Source: Ferruginibacter sp.
GTDB lineage: Bacteria > Bacteroidota > Bacteroidia > Chitinophagales > Chitinophagaceae
Assembly: GCA_019638485.1 (NCBI GenBank)
Contig: JAHBTP010000001.1
Coordinates: 496,001 to 560,000, forward strand
DNA: 64,000 bases
Direction: 5' to 3'
Position 1 is the first letter of the stretch; each line of letters starts with the position of its first letter. The translations under genes and the position numbers were made by a program. The notes beneath the pieces are model-generated. The model saw nothing but the letters and a program-made list of their open reading frames with translations. It was not told the DNA's origin and did not search any database. This document shows, in pieces, positions 16,094 through 24,858 of this stretch.

Positions 16094-17930
16094 ACCTGAA
16101 ATATGGCAACCCGCGGATGGCATGACCCTTGAACCCAACGCTCTTGATATTGCAAAAGATTCTGACAACAACTTAGTAGTTGCCGGCCCCGGTGCAGGCA
16201 AAACGGAACTCTTAGCACAAAAAGCCACATATCTTTTACAGACCAATACTTGCCCTTTCCCTTTTAAAATTTTAGCTATAAGCTTTAAAAGGGATGCCGC
16301 ATACAATCTAAAAGAAAGAGTGCGGCAGCGTTGTGGTGATGAACTTTCTAGAAGATTTGATTCCTTAACCTTTGATTCATTTGCCAAGCAAATATTAGAT
16401 AGGTTCAAAAAAGCTTTGCCACATGAATTTAAGATCAGTAATGAATATGAAGTAGTACTTAGTGATCAAGCCATTTTGGATCATTACCTTGCCGAAAACA
16501 TCACCTATTTCAATACTACCAATAGAGATGTAATTCTGGCAATGCATACCGCACAATTGCCACATAGCGATACTATTCTCGGAGAAAACATTAGAAAAGA
16601 AGTTTGGGCAAAAATGCTGAAAGCAACTCCGTCAAAAATCTCTTTTAAAATGATAATGAGGTTGGCAGAATATATTATCAATGCCAATCCTAAAATAAAG
16701 CAGTATTTACGGCAAACATACAAATATGTTTTCCTGGACGAGTTCCAGGATACAACAGGTATTCAATACGATCTTTTTAAAAGTTGTTTTTTAGGGGGTG
16801 ATAGTTTTTACACTGCTGTTGGAGATGATAAACAACGCATCATGTTATGGGCAGGAGCACAGAACAGTGTGTTTGAAGATTTTATTAACGACACAGGAGC
16901 AACACGCATTCCCCTTACTATGAATTTCCGCTGTGCTCCACGATTAGTAGTACTATTAAATCATCTAACCGAACATTTGCTTGGCAAAACAGACTTTGCT
17001 ACGCCATCGCCCAAATGGCAACCTGATCAGGGTGAATGCTCGGTATGGGTGTTTGAAAATCCCAATGACGAAATGCAATTGCTATTTCAGGAAGTTCATA
17101 AATGGGTGACGATTGACGGTATAAATCCAAGAGAAATTTGTATCCTCGTAAAACAACAATTATCAAGATATGCTGGAAGCCTAATAGAATATTTCAACCG
17201 AAGCGGCATAAAAACCCGAGATGAGAATAAGTTTCAAGTCATACTTACTGACGAGATTTCTGTTTTCATCATTAATATCCTCTATGCAATATTTGACTAC
17301 AAAAACAATGTTGCAAAGCAGGAGGCTTTTGATTTTTTAAGTAATCTGCATACAGAACTAGAAGATCACCAACTACTGAAACTGCAAAGTGTACTATCAA
17401 AATTTATTAAAAGAATAAAAAGCGATTATTCAGCCTCTCCTTTAACAGAAGACGGAATCAAGGAGATTATTGTTGAAATAACTGCTTTAGCTGATAAAGA
17501 TCGCATAAGAGCCAATTTCCCAGGTTATAGAAATTCAGCGGTGCTGGATGCGCATATTAAAGAAGTGCAGGATGAATTGATTAGCAACTATACCTCTTTG
17601 AACGATATAAATGCTGCCCTGGATATGCTGATAGGGAAGGATACTATACCAGTAATGACCATTCATAAAAGTAAAGGGCTCGAATATCATACAGTTATAT
17701 TTATCGGTTTAGAAGATGGGGCGTTTTGGACTTTCCAGCGACAACCAGATGAAGATAAATGCACCTTTTTTGTTGCTCTTTCAAGAGCCAAAGAACGAGT
17801 AATTTTTACTTTTAGCAAAAAACGGGAAGGTAGGTTCGGTATAGAAACGCAAACAATAACAAATATTAAAGTACTTCTTGAAGAACTACAAAAATCGGGA
17901 ATTGTAAATATGATAGAGAAAAAATCCTGA
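16080..17930 (+). CDS. UvrD/Rep-like SF1 helicase, GajB-like partner of the OLD nucleases
   Basis: A 616-aa superfamily 1A helicase with the full motif set: I AGPGAGKTE (35-43), Ia ISFKRDAAYNLKERV, II LDEFQD (219-224), III GDDKQRIMLWAGA (248-260), IV LTMNFRCAPR (about 279-288), V TIHKSKGLEYHTVIF (about 555) and VI VALSRAKERV (about 590). It is shorter than UvrD and Rep (about 700 aa) but longer than typical GajB (about 500 aa). In Gabija the GajB helicase senses DNA ends or nucleotides and works with GajA. The 14-nt overlap with the second OLD gene supports one functional unit. ATG at 16080 preferred over TTG at 16071. Confidence 0.88.
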   Translation: MKKIKPEIWQPADGMTLEPNALDIAKDSDNNLVVAGPGAGKTELLAQKATYLLQTNTCPFPFKILAISFKRDAAYNLKERVRQRCGDELSRRFDSLTFDSFAKQILDRFKKALPHEFKISNEYEVVLSDQAILDHYLAENITYFNTTNRDVILAMHTAQLPHSDTILGENIRKEVWAKMLKATPSKISFKMIMRLAEYIINANPKIKQYLRQTYKYVFLDEFQDTTGIQYDLFKSCFLGGDSFYTAVGDDKQRIMLWAGAQNSVFEDFINDTGATRIPLTMNFRCAPRLVVLLNHLTEHLLGKTDFATPSPKWQPDQGECSVWVFENPNDEMQLLFQEVHKWVTIDGINPREICILVKQQLSRYAGSLIEYFNRSGIKTRDENKFQVILTDEISVFIINILYAIFDYKNNVAKQEAFDFLSNLHTELEDHQLLKLQSVLSKFIKRIKSDYSASPLTEDGIKEIIVEITALADKDRIRANFPGYRNSAVLDAHIKEVQDELISNYTSLNDINAALDMLIGKDTIPVMTIHKSKGLEYHTVIFIGLEDGAFWTFQRQPDEDKCTFFVALSRAKERVIFTFSKKREGRFGIETQTITNIKVLLEELQKSGIVNMIEKKS

Positions 17931-18216
17931 GCTAAAGTATTACACTTAACATGAAAGTTACTGGAATTGAATATATTGTTTTACTGCAGGATTTCTTTTT
18001 TCTGTCTGTATCATCGGGTTGAGGAATGAAAGAAGAATAACTTGTAATTATATTTAAACAGCAGATAAAATACACGGTTTAATAGAATTAGCACGACAGT
18101 ATACAATAAAACCAACACAAACCTCAGAAAGTATTACTAAAACCTTAAAAATCACCTAGCAGTTTTAAATCCGCTAAAAAGCGGTTCGAGTTTTGTACCA
18201 CAGGGATCACAAAAAG
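17931..18216. other. intergenic region with hairpin and T-loop-like motif
   Basis: Between the helicase and the terminator no gene is visible. CCGCT-AAAA-AGCGG (18171-18184) is a perfect small hairpin, directly followed by GGTTCGAG (18183-18190), which resembles a tRNA T-loop. I could not fold a tRNA acceptor or T-stem from the flanks. It may be a leftover of an integration site near a tRNA 3' end, but this is weak. Confidence 0.25.
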
Positions 18217-18246
18217 AAAGCGATACAGAATCTGTGTCGCTTTTTT
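18217..18246 (+). terminator. strong intrinsic terminator closing the sbcCD-OLD-helicase block
   Basis: GCGATACAG (18220-18228) pairs with CTGTGTCGC (18232-18240) as a 9-bp stem with one G-T wobble and a 3-nt loop, followed by six T. An A-run precedes the stem, so it could also work leftward for the LuxE-like gene that ends at 18286. Confidence 0.85.
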
Positions 18247-18285
18247 ATTAAAAAGGGTTTAGCATTTTTCCTTTTAGTAATTGTA

Positions 18286-19299
18286 CTACCCTACTTGTTG
18301 AGGAACCATCAAGTTACATCCTCTTAAATCAGTGTGATCTGCTCTTCCTATCACTTCAAAAGATCCTCCGTTATGTATCTTTATAATATCATCAGTGGCA
18401 ATAAATGAACAGCTAAAAACATTGGCTAAATCAATGATATTGCCTATCCCTGTAGCCATTTTGTGCGGTTGGCTGATGTTAAATGGGTCGTCTTCCTGTC
18501 TTGTAAGCACCATCATCCATGGAGGGCAAGTAAATATTCCCTTTTCTTTTGAATAGGCCTGCGATAATAACTCGGTCATTCCGTATTCACTATGAATAGT
18601 ATTTAATTGCCATTGAGCTTTTAATATTTGATGTACTTCTTCACGTAATAACTCTTTCTTTCTTCCTTTCATCCCGCCTGTTTCTATAACGATTGTATTT
18701 TTAAATGGCATCGGGTATTCCATAGCAAAATCAATGAGGGCATAGGTAACCCCAATGAGCAAGGTGGGAATTTTTTCAATGATATTTCTTTTAATTACTT
18801 CAGCCAGCTTGGCATGTTCATATAAATAAAAACCATTCTGTTGATGTTGAGATTGTTGCATCAGGTCGTTAACCATATATACGAGTGAAGATTTGCCTCG
18901 TTCAAGATAGGAAGGGAGTAATCCCAGGATACAATATTGTTTGGCCGGGCCATAAAACCGTTCAAAGGTCTTTGTAAAACTTAGTTCATAAATTTTTGTA
19001 TCCCTAACTAAGTGTCGGGAAACTAAACTTTCAGTTGTTCCGCTACTCTCAAAAATTATATCTGGTTCAAAGGTCGAAGAAATAATATCGTGGCTTTTAT
19101 ATAAGTGGATAGGCAAAAAAGGAATATCATTAATGGTCTTTACGGAGTCTTCATTTTTATGAAGCGAATGGAAAAAGCGTCTGTAAACTGCATTGTGGGT
19201 ATATTGAAAATGAAACACATCTAAACAAATTTTCTCAAATTCATAGGTATTGGAAATTTTCCAAATGCTAGAAATTATATCATATCCCGAATTGTCCAT
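18286..19299 (-). CDS. LuxE/PaaK-like acyl-protein synthetase family protein
   Basis: A 337-aa protein of the LuxE-like acyltransferase group, related to the ANL adenylating enzymes. The nucleotide-loop motif FESSGTTESLVSRH lies near residue 85, followed by an alpha/beta core with IVIETGGMKGRKKEL near 205-220 and HSEYGMTELLSQAY near 235-250. That second motif matches the YGxTE signature of ANL enzymes. It probably activates or transfers an acyl group, with the substrate unknown. No luxCDAB genes lie nearby, so bioluminescence is not implied; in Bacteroidetes such genes often stand alone. The start at 19299 gives MDNSGYDIIS. It is divergent from the lipoprotein gene at 19396. Confidence 0.8.
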   Translation of the reverse strand: MDNSGYDIISSIWKISNTYEFEKICLDVFHFQYTHNAVYRRFFHSLHKNEDSVKTINDIPFLPIHLYKSHDIISSTFEPDIIFESSGTTESLVSRHLVRDTKIYELSFTKTFERFYGPAKQYCILGLLPSYLERGKSSLVYMVNDLMQQSQHQQNGFYLYEHAKLAEVIKRNIIEKIPTLLIGVTYALIDFAMEYPMPFKNTIVIETGGMKGRKKELLREEVHQILKAQWQLNTIHSEYGMTELLSQAYSKEKGIFTCPPWMMVLTRQEDDPFNISQPHKMATGIGNIIDLANVFSCSFIATDDIIKIHNGGSFEVIGRADHTDLRGCNLMVPQQVG

Positions 19300-19373
19300 T
19301 TGTTAAAAGAGCGAAATTAACGGATTGCCTTAAAACAGGCAGTTAAAATAAAAGCCGAAAGGAATTCATTGCT

Positions 19374-19381
19374 TAACTTTG
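19374..19381 (+). promoter_or_regulatory. -7 promoter box of the lipoprotein gene
   Basis: TAACTTTG matches TAnnTTTG. It lies 5 nt before an ATG at 19387 and 14 nt before the ATG at 19396, which supports the later start. No good -33 box at standard spacing is seen. Confidence 0.5.
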
Positions 19382-19395
19382 GCTAAATGATTTTT

Positions 19396-19863
19396 ATGCG
19401 TAAGGTTCTTTTACTCTTTTTGTTGGTTGGTGTGATAGGATGCAAAAAAGATAATTTTACAACTGAACCGCAAATTTCATTTGTAAAATTTGACCGCAAC
19501 ACCGGCAGTAACTTAGATGTTGCTTCAAATCCGCCTCATATTATTTTGGAAGTAACCGATAAAGAAGGAGATTTAGGTTTTATCCCCGGTAGTGATACTG
19601 CAAAAATATATATGAAGAATTTGCTTACCAATCGGGTTGATTCCAGTTTAACATTTCCTGATTTAGGCACATCAGCAAAGAAAAATTTCAAAGGGGAGGT
19701 TAGTATAAGCTTGTTTGATATCATGGGCGGCCGTGATTTACCTGTATCACAACGACCATATACAGATACCTTGTTTTTTGAAATATATATAAAGGATTTT
19801 GCAAAAAATAAAAGTAATGTTATAGTTACAGACCAACCGTTTATTTATCATACCCTTCCTTAA
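19396..19863 (+). CDS. putative lipoprotein, hypothetical
   Basis: Start at 19396 (MRKVLLLFLLV) gives a lipoprotein signal with lipobox VIGC; Cys16 would be lipidated. The mature part, about 140 residues, is strand-rich and looks like a small beta-sandwich, with EVTDKEGDLGFIPGSDTA and a C-terminal IYIKDFAKNKSN. This kind of stand-alone lipoprotein is common in Chitinophagaceae and has no known function. Its stop codon overlaps the start of the UbiA-like gene by one base, so the two are probably co-transcribed. Confidence 0.7.
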   Translation: MRKVLLLFLLVGVIGCKKDNFTTEPQISFVKFDRNTGSNLDVASNPPHIILEVTDKEGDLGFIPGSDTAKIYMKNLLTNRVDSSLTFPDLGTSAKKNFKGEVSISLFDIMGGRDLPVSQRPYTDTLFFEIYIKDFAKNKSNVIVTDQPFIYHTLP

Positions 19864-20690
19864 TGAAGTGGCTACGTTTCATCCTGTCTCATTCTATATT
19901 CATCAGCGTTTGTGCTGCGGCATTATGCTATCAAACATCTTCCTTATTGGGTATTAATCCGCCTGTAATGTTGTATTTAATGGTATTCTCTTTTACCCTG
20001 GCCGGATATAATATGTATTGGTTGCTTACTCGCTATTCATTGTCATCAGCAGGTACTGTTAAGTTTTTTAGCCACAATATTTCCAATGTTTTATTGATTT
20101 TTGTTTCCGGTATAATTGCATTGTATGGATTGATTACACTTTTTTATTTATGGCCTGTACTAATAGCCGGAATGTTTCTAACAGGCTTATATAGTATGCC
20201 TTTATGGCCATTTGAATGGGCTAAAAAGCATCGAAGGTTTGGGTTATTAAAAACATCTCTATTAGCCTTCACATGGAGTTTTATTACTATTTCCTTACCG
20301 GTGTACCACCAGGCTTTTATTTTTGTTGATGTGTTATGGCTGTTCTTTGCCCGATTCTTTTTTATGATGATGTTGTGTTCCATTTTTGATTCTCGTGATT
20401 CCAAAATTGATTTATTAAATAACTTACATAGCCTTGCAACAGATGTTTCCAAATCAGCGCTTCGTATTATAATGATTGTGTTTTTTATATTATTCATCTT
20501 TGCCGGAATCCAATTGAGGTTGTTAATTCACAAGCCGGAGCAGGTAACTGCTTTTATCTTTACTGGTATAATTGCATTATGGGTTTATCGATTATCTCTA
20601 AAGCCCAGGGGCTACGTTTTTTATTATTTTGTGGTGGATGGATTGATGCTTTTGTCGGCTATTTTTACTTTTGTAGCCGGATATCTATAA
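19863..20690 (+). CDS. UbiA-like prenyltransferase-fold membrane protein
   Basis: A 275-aa protein with about eight hydrophobic helices. The spacing and the motif DSRDSKID near residue 175 recall the second Asp-rich motif (DxRDxxxD) of the UbiA family. The first Asp-rich motif, expected near residue 50, is not evident: the corresponding loop reads AGYNMYWLLTRYS without Asp. It could therefore be a diverged UbiA homologue that no longer binds prenyl diphosphate in the usual way, or simply a UbiA-fold protein of other function. It overlaps the preceding lipoprotein gene by one base. No quinone or heme biosynthesis genes are adjacent. Confidence 0.6.
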   Translation: MKWLRFILSHSIFISVCAAALCYQTSSLLGINPPVMLYLMVFSFTLAGYNMYWLLTRYSLSSAGTVKFFSHNISNVLLIFVSGIIALYGLITLFYLWPVLIAGMFLTGLYSMPLWPFEWAKKHRRFGLLKTSLLAFTWSFITISLPVYHQAFIFVDVLWLFFARFFFMMMLCSIFDSRDSKIDLLNNLHSLATDVSKSALRIIMIVFFILFIFAGIQLRLLIHKPEQVTAFIFTGIIALWVYRLSLKPRGYVFYYFVVDGLMLLSAIFTFVAGYL

Positions 20691-20695
20691 TTTTG
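20688..20695 (+). promoter_or_regulatory. possible -7 box before M42 peptidase
   Basis: TAATTTTG fits TAnnTTTG, 17 nt before the ATG at 20713, overlapping the end of the previous gene. No -33 at correct spacing. Confidence 0.35.
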
Positions 20696-20712
20696 CCTTA
20701 CAAATTATTACC

Positions 20713-21822
20713 ATGGCGAAAGCAATACGTTCAAAAAAAATACTTGGCGAAAAAGAATACGCCTTTTTAAGTGAGTATATCAACAACCCATCACCTACAG
20801 GTTTTGAAAGTGATGGACAAAAGATCTGGATGAGTTATATGAAGCCTTATGTAGATGAATTTCTTACAGATCCCTATGGTTCGGTAGCAGGCATAATTAA
20901 CCCCGGAACTGGCTTTAAGGTTGTAATTGAAGCACATGCAGATGAAATTAGTTGGTTTGTGAATTATATTTCACCGGAAGGATTATTATATCTGAAGCGA
21001 AATGGTGGTGTTGATCATCAAATTGCACCAAGTAAAAGAGTAATAATACATGGAAGGAAGGGTGCGGTAAAGGCAGTGTTTGGCTGGCCGGCAATTCATA
21101 CCCGGCTTAGTAATAATGATAACAAGGAACCACAGCCTAAGGTAGATAATCTTTTTTTGGATTGTGGTGCAAGAAACAGAAAGGAAGTTGAAGCATTAGG
21201 TGTGCATGTAGGAGCAGTTGTAACTTATGAAGAAGGTTATGATGAATTGGCAAATGGATTTTTAATTGGACGAGCATTTGATAATCGGATTGGTGGTTTT
21301 ATGATTGCACAGATTGCTCGCTTAATAAAGGAAAACAAAAAAAAGCTTCCATTTACATTGTATGTAGTGAATGCAGTACAAGAGGAGATTGGGTTACGTG
21401 GTGCTGAAATGATGGCGCGCAGAATTAAACCGGATGTAGCTATTATTACAGATGTAACTCATGATAGTACTACGCCAATGATTAATAAAATTATTGAAGG
21501 AGAATGTCATTGCGGAAAGGGACCTTCACTATGCTATGGCCCTGCAGTACATAATAAGCTGCTGGATTATGTGCAGCAAGTGGCAGCGAAAAATAAAATC
21601 CCTGTACAAATGCGCACCGTAAGCCGCAGTACAGGTACAGATACTGATTCCTTTGCGTATGCAAATGATGGATGTCCTTCCGTATTAATTTCTATTCCCT
21701 TGCGCTATATGCATACAACAGTGGAAATGATTCATAAAGATGATATAGAACAGACCATTAAATTAATGTATGAAAGTTTATTGTTTCTTACGCCTAAAAC
21801 AAATCTGAGTTATTTTAAATAA
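20713..21822 (+). CDS. M42-family glutamyl/deblocking aminopeptidase
   Basis: A 369-aa cytoplasmic metallopeptidase of the M42 (TET/FrvX) family. The dinuclear metal site can be read from the sequence: H75 in EAHADE, D190 in GRAFDNRIGG, E224/E225 in VQEEIGLRG (catalytic base and ligand), D247 in ITDVTHD, and H334 in RYMHTTVE. These enzymes form large dodecamers that trim N-terminal residues from peptides. A small membrane-protein gene follows 11 nt downstream. Length is normal. The exact residue preference is not predictable. Confidence 0.92.
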   Translation: MAKAIRSKKILGEKEYAFLSEYINNPSPTGFESDGQKIWMSYMKPYVDEFLTDPYGSVAGIINPGTGFKVVIEAHADEISWFVNYISPEGLLYLKRNGGVDHQIAPSKRVIIHGRKGAVKAVFGWPAIHTRLSNNDNKEPQPKVDNLFLDCGARNRKEVEALGVHVGAVVTYEEGYDELANGFLIGRAFDNRIGGFMIAQIARLIKENKKKLPFTLYVVNAVQEEIGLRGAEMMARRIKPDVAIITDVTHDSTTPMINKIIEGECHCGKGPSLCYGPAVHNKLLDYVQQVAAKNKIPVQMRTVSRSTGTDTDSFAYANDGCPSVLISIPLRYMHTTVEMIHKDDIEQTIKLMYESLLFLTPKTNLSYFK

Positions 21823-21833
21823 TACTTTTCAGT

Positions 21834-22322
21834 ATGTCACACTACGGTAAGGCCAATGCTCCGGGAAAATTTATTCGTTTATTCGGAACTATATTGCTTG
21901 CTGCACTAACCTTTGCCTTAATCTTAACACTGTTCTTTTTTATTATGCGGCTCTTTTTTGAGGCATTAAGGTTCTTACCGTGGCTGGATTATTTGTATGT
22001 GGCATTTTTAATTTGTGTTCCAACGGCTATTTTTATTACGGCTTTTTCGCTATTCTTTAAAAGAACACTGCACCATCCTTCTCGTGCTATTCGGTATGTG
22101 TCGCTGTCTTTATTTGCGATTATGATATTGATTTGGGTTGTAATTTTTATATTGGATCTAATATCATTCTTCAGGTTTCAGTTTACTAATATTGGCGAGT
22201 ATTATTCATTCAATATTTTATTCCTTTTTATCAATATATTGGTAATTTTTTTTACCGGAATAATGCAGGCACTAACAACTCCGCCCGAAAAGGATTGGAT
22301 GGAGCGGCGTGATTCAAACTAA
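21834..22322 (+). CDS. hypothetical membrane protein, 4 TM
   Basis: A 162-aa protein with four predicted membrane helices (about residues 16-40, 52-72, 83-107 and 123-145) and short hydrophilic ends; the tail reads TTPPEKDWMERRD. No motif recognised. It follows the M42 peptidase by 11 nt and its stop overlaps the convergent lon stop by 4 nt. Probably co-transcribed with the peptidase. Confidence 0.65.
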   Translation: MSHYGKANAPGKFIRLFGTILLAALTFALILTLFFFIMRLFFEALRFLPWLDYLYVAFLICVPTAIFITAFSLFFKRTLHHPSRAIRYVSLSLFAIMILIWVVIFILDLISFFRFQFTNIGEYYSFNILFLFINILVIFFTGIMQALTTPPEKDWMERRDSN

Positions 22323-24736
22323 TTCTTTACCCGTACTTGCTCTAAAGCCTGATCTAAAACTTGCATCATGGTTTTGATATAATGGAATTTAATCCCTTTA
22401 ATAAAGGATGGGTTTATCTCTAATACATCTTTTTCATTTTGAGTAGATAATATTATCTCTTTAATTCCCGAACGTTTAGCGGCTAAAACTTTTTCTTTAA
22501 TCCCACCCACCGGCAATACTTGCCCACGTAAAGTAATTTCACCTGACATCGCTAGATATGGCTTTACTTTTCTACCGGTAAAAATACTTGCTAATGCAGT
22601 TATCATGGTTACTCCGGCGCTTGGACCATCCTTGGGTACAGCTCCCTCTGGAACATGGATGTGTGCAGCATATTTGGAGAAGTCATTTGGGTTAATGTTT
22701 AATTTTCTGGCATTGGCAGTTAACCACGTTAAGGCTGTTGTTGCACTTTCCTTCATTACATTACCTAAATTGCCGGTCAATTTTAATTCGCCCTTGCCTT
22801 CTGTTTTTTGCGCTTCAATAAAAAGAATATCGCCTCCAACTGAAGTCCAAGCCAAACCTACTGCAACCCCGGGCATATTGGCCATTTTATAAGACTCATT
22901 TGTATATCGAGGTTTGCTTAATATTTTTTCAATGTCAGCAGCTGTAAGTTGTGCTTTTACTTTCCCTTTTATTACTAATTCCTTTGCTTGATAACGCATG
23001 ATAGATGCTAACTGCCGGTCAAGTTCACGCACTCCGCTTTCACGGGTATAATCCGAAATTATTTTCTCAATTACGGCATTATTTATTTTGAATGAATTCT
23101 TTTTTAACCCATGCATTTCCATTTGCTTGGGAATTAAATGAAGGCGCGCAATTTCAATTTTTTCTTCAACCGCATAACCGCTTAAATCAATTATCTCTAA
23201 CCTATCTCTTAAGGCGGGCTGAATAGAACTAATAGAATTAGCAGTAGCAATAAATAATACTTTACTTAAATCGTATTCAAGTTCAAGGTAATTATCGTAA
23301 AATGTATTGTTCTGTTCTGGATCCAGTACTTCTAAAAGCGCAGAAGAGGGATCGCCTCTATGGTCGCTACCTACCTTATCAATCTCATCAAGAATCATCA
23401 CCGGATTCCCGGATTTTGTTTTTCTGATAGATTGAATGATTCTGCCGGGCATTGCTCCGATATATGTCTTTCGATGACCACGTATTTCACTTTCATCATG
23501 AAGGCCACCAAGACTTACTCTAACATATTTTCTTTTTATTGCGGAGGCAATACTTTTTCCTAAACTGGTCTTCCCAATTCCAGGAGGTCCAACAAAGCAT
23601 AAAATGGGACTTTTCATATCACCCTTTAATTTCAGTACGGCTAAATATTCTAAAATCCTTTCTTTAACTTTTTCCATTCCAAAATGATCGTGGTCCAGAA
23701 TCTTCTGTGCCTTTTTTAAGTCGTAGTGGTCTTGAGTATATTCTTCCCAAGGAAGATCCAACATCAAATCGAGGTGATTAAATACAACTGAATAATCCGG
23801 TGTGGAAGGATGCATCCGTTCTAAACGCTCAATGCCCTTGTTAAACATTTCTGCAGCAGCGATAGGCCATTTCTTTCCTTCAGCACGCTTTTGCATTTCT
23901 TTTACCTCGGCCACATTATCACCACCAAGTTCATCTTTAATGGCTTTCATTTGTTGTTGAAGAAAATATTCACGCTGTTGTTTGTCCAGTTCAGCTCTTG
24001 TTTTACTGGTTACTTTATCTTTTAGTTCAGCATATTGTAATTCAGTTTGCATTAGCCCGAGTAGTAATTCGGCTCTTGCTTTTAAATTGCTGTTTTCTAA
24101 TAATTGCTGCTTGTGTTTTAGATCGCTGCTCAGGTTGCTGCTTACAAAGTGGATTAGGAAGGTTGGGTTTTCGATGTTTTTAAGAATAATGGCGGCTTCA
24201 CTGGGTAAGTTTGGTGATAAGCCAACAATTTGCCCTGCTAAATCCTTTATACTTCCAATTAAAGCTTTAAAGTCCTGATCATCCTCGGGCTTTTCATCAT
24301 TTAAAAAAGTAACCTTCGCTTTAAAATAAGGGTCATCTGAAGTAATCTCATCAAGTTTAAAGCGCTTTTTCCCTTGGATAATAATAGTTGTACCGCCATC
24401 AGGCATTTTAATAAGTTTCACCATTTTTGCTACGGTGCCAATATTTTCTAAATCCGAAACAGTAGGTTCCTCAATCGAACTGTCTTTTTGTGCCACTACA
24501 CCAATCAATTTGTCAGCCTTGTATGCATCCATTACTGCTTTTATGCTCTTATCCCTACCTACGGTTATTGGAATTACCACGCCTGGAAAGAGGACGGTAT
24601 TGCGTAGTGGAAGAATGGACAATGTAGATGGAAAACCTTTACTGTCCTCACTTCCATCATCTCCTTCGTTTAATGGGATAATTGGCATGAATTCTAATTC
24701 CTCCTCCTGGCCCTCCAATAAATACCTTTTATTCAT
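22319..24736 (-). CDS. lon: ATP-dependent protease Lon
   Basis: An 805-aa LonA protease. The N-terminal substrate-binding domain covers about residues 30-240, followed by a coiled-coil linker to about 330. The AAA+ module carries Walker A GPPGIGKTS and Walker B VMILDEIDK. The protease domain has the catalytic dyad Ser706 (KDGPSAG) and Lys749 (GGIKEK). It degrades misfolded and regulatory proteins as a cytoplasmic hexamer. All key residues are present. It converges on the M42 operon with a 4-nt overlap and is divergent from the CCA-adding gene, with a 122-bp shared upstream region. A minus-strand TAATTTTG in that region could be its -7 box. Confidence 0.97.
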   Translation of the reverse strand: MNKRYLLEGQEEELEFMPIIPLNEGDDGSEDSKGFPSTLSILPLRNTVLFPGVVIPITVGRDKSIKAVMDAYKADKLIGVVAQKDSSIEEPTVSDLENIGTVAKMVKLIKMPDGGTTIIIQGKKRFKLDEITSDDPYFKAKVTFLNDEKPEDDQDFKALIGSIKDLAGQIVGLSPNLPSEAAIILKNIENPTFLIHFVSSNLSSDLKHKQQLLENSNLKARAELLLGLMQTELQYAELKDKVTSKTRAELDKQQREYFLQQQMKAIKDELGGDNVAEVKEMQKRAEGKKWPIAAAEMFNKGIERLERMHPSTPDYSVVFNHLDLMLDLPWEEYTQDHYDLKKAQKILDHDHFGMEKVKERILEYLAVLKLKGDMKSPILCFVGPPGIGKTSLGKSIASAIKRKYVRVSLGGLHDESEIRGHRKTYIGAMPGRIIQSIRKTKSGNPVMILDEIDKVGSDHRGDPSSALLEVLDPEQNNTFYDNYLELEYDLSKVLFIATANSISSIQPALRDRLEIIDLSGYAVEEKIEIARLHLIPKQMEMHGLKKNSFKINNAVIEKIISDYTRESGVRELDRQLASIMRYQAKELVIKGKVKAQLTAADIEKILSKPRYTNESYKMANMPGVAVGLAWTSVGGDILFIEAQKTEGKGELKLTGNLGNVMKESATTALTWLTANARKLNINPNDFSKYAAHIHVPEGAVPKDGPSAGVTMITALASIFTGRKVKPYLAMSGEITLRGQVLPVGGIKEKVLAAKRSGIKEIILSTQNEKDVLEINPSFIKGIKFHYIKTMMQVLDQALEQVRVKN

Positions 24737-24858
24737 ATATGTAAAATAGTTGTCAGTTTGTCAAAATTAATTATAGTTATCAGCCTTTTAATGCGTGATT
24801 GTATATTATTCAACTATAATGCCATAGTAAACCAACAAGGTGCTTATCTTGCAAACAG

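Noticed and set aside
18171..18210. A tRNA gene ending at the GGTTCGAG motif
   Set aside because: The T-stem and acceptor stem cannot be paired and no anticodon arm is found upstream.
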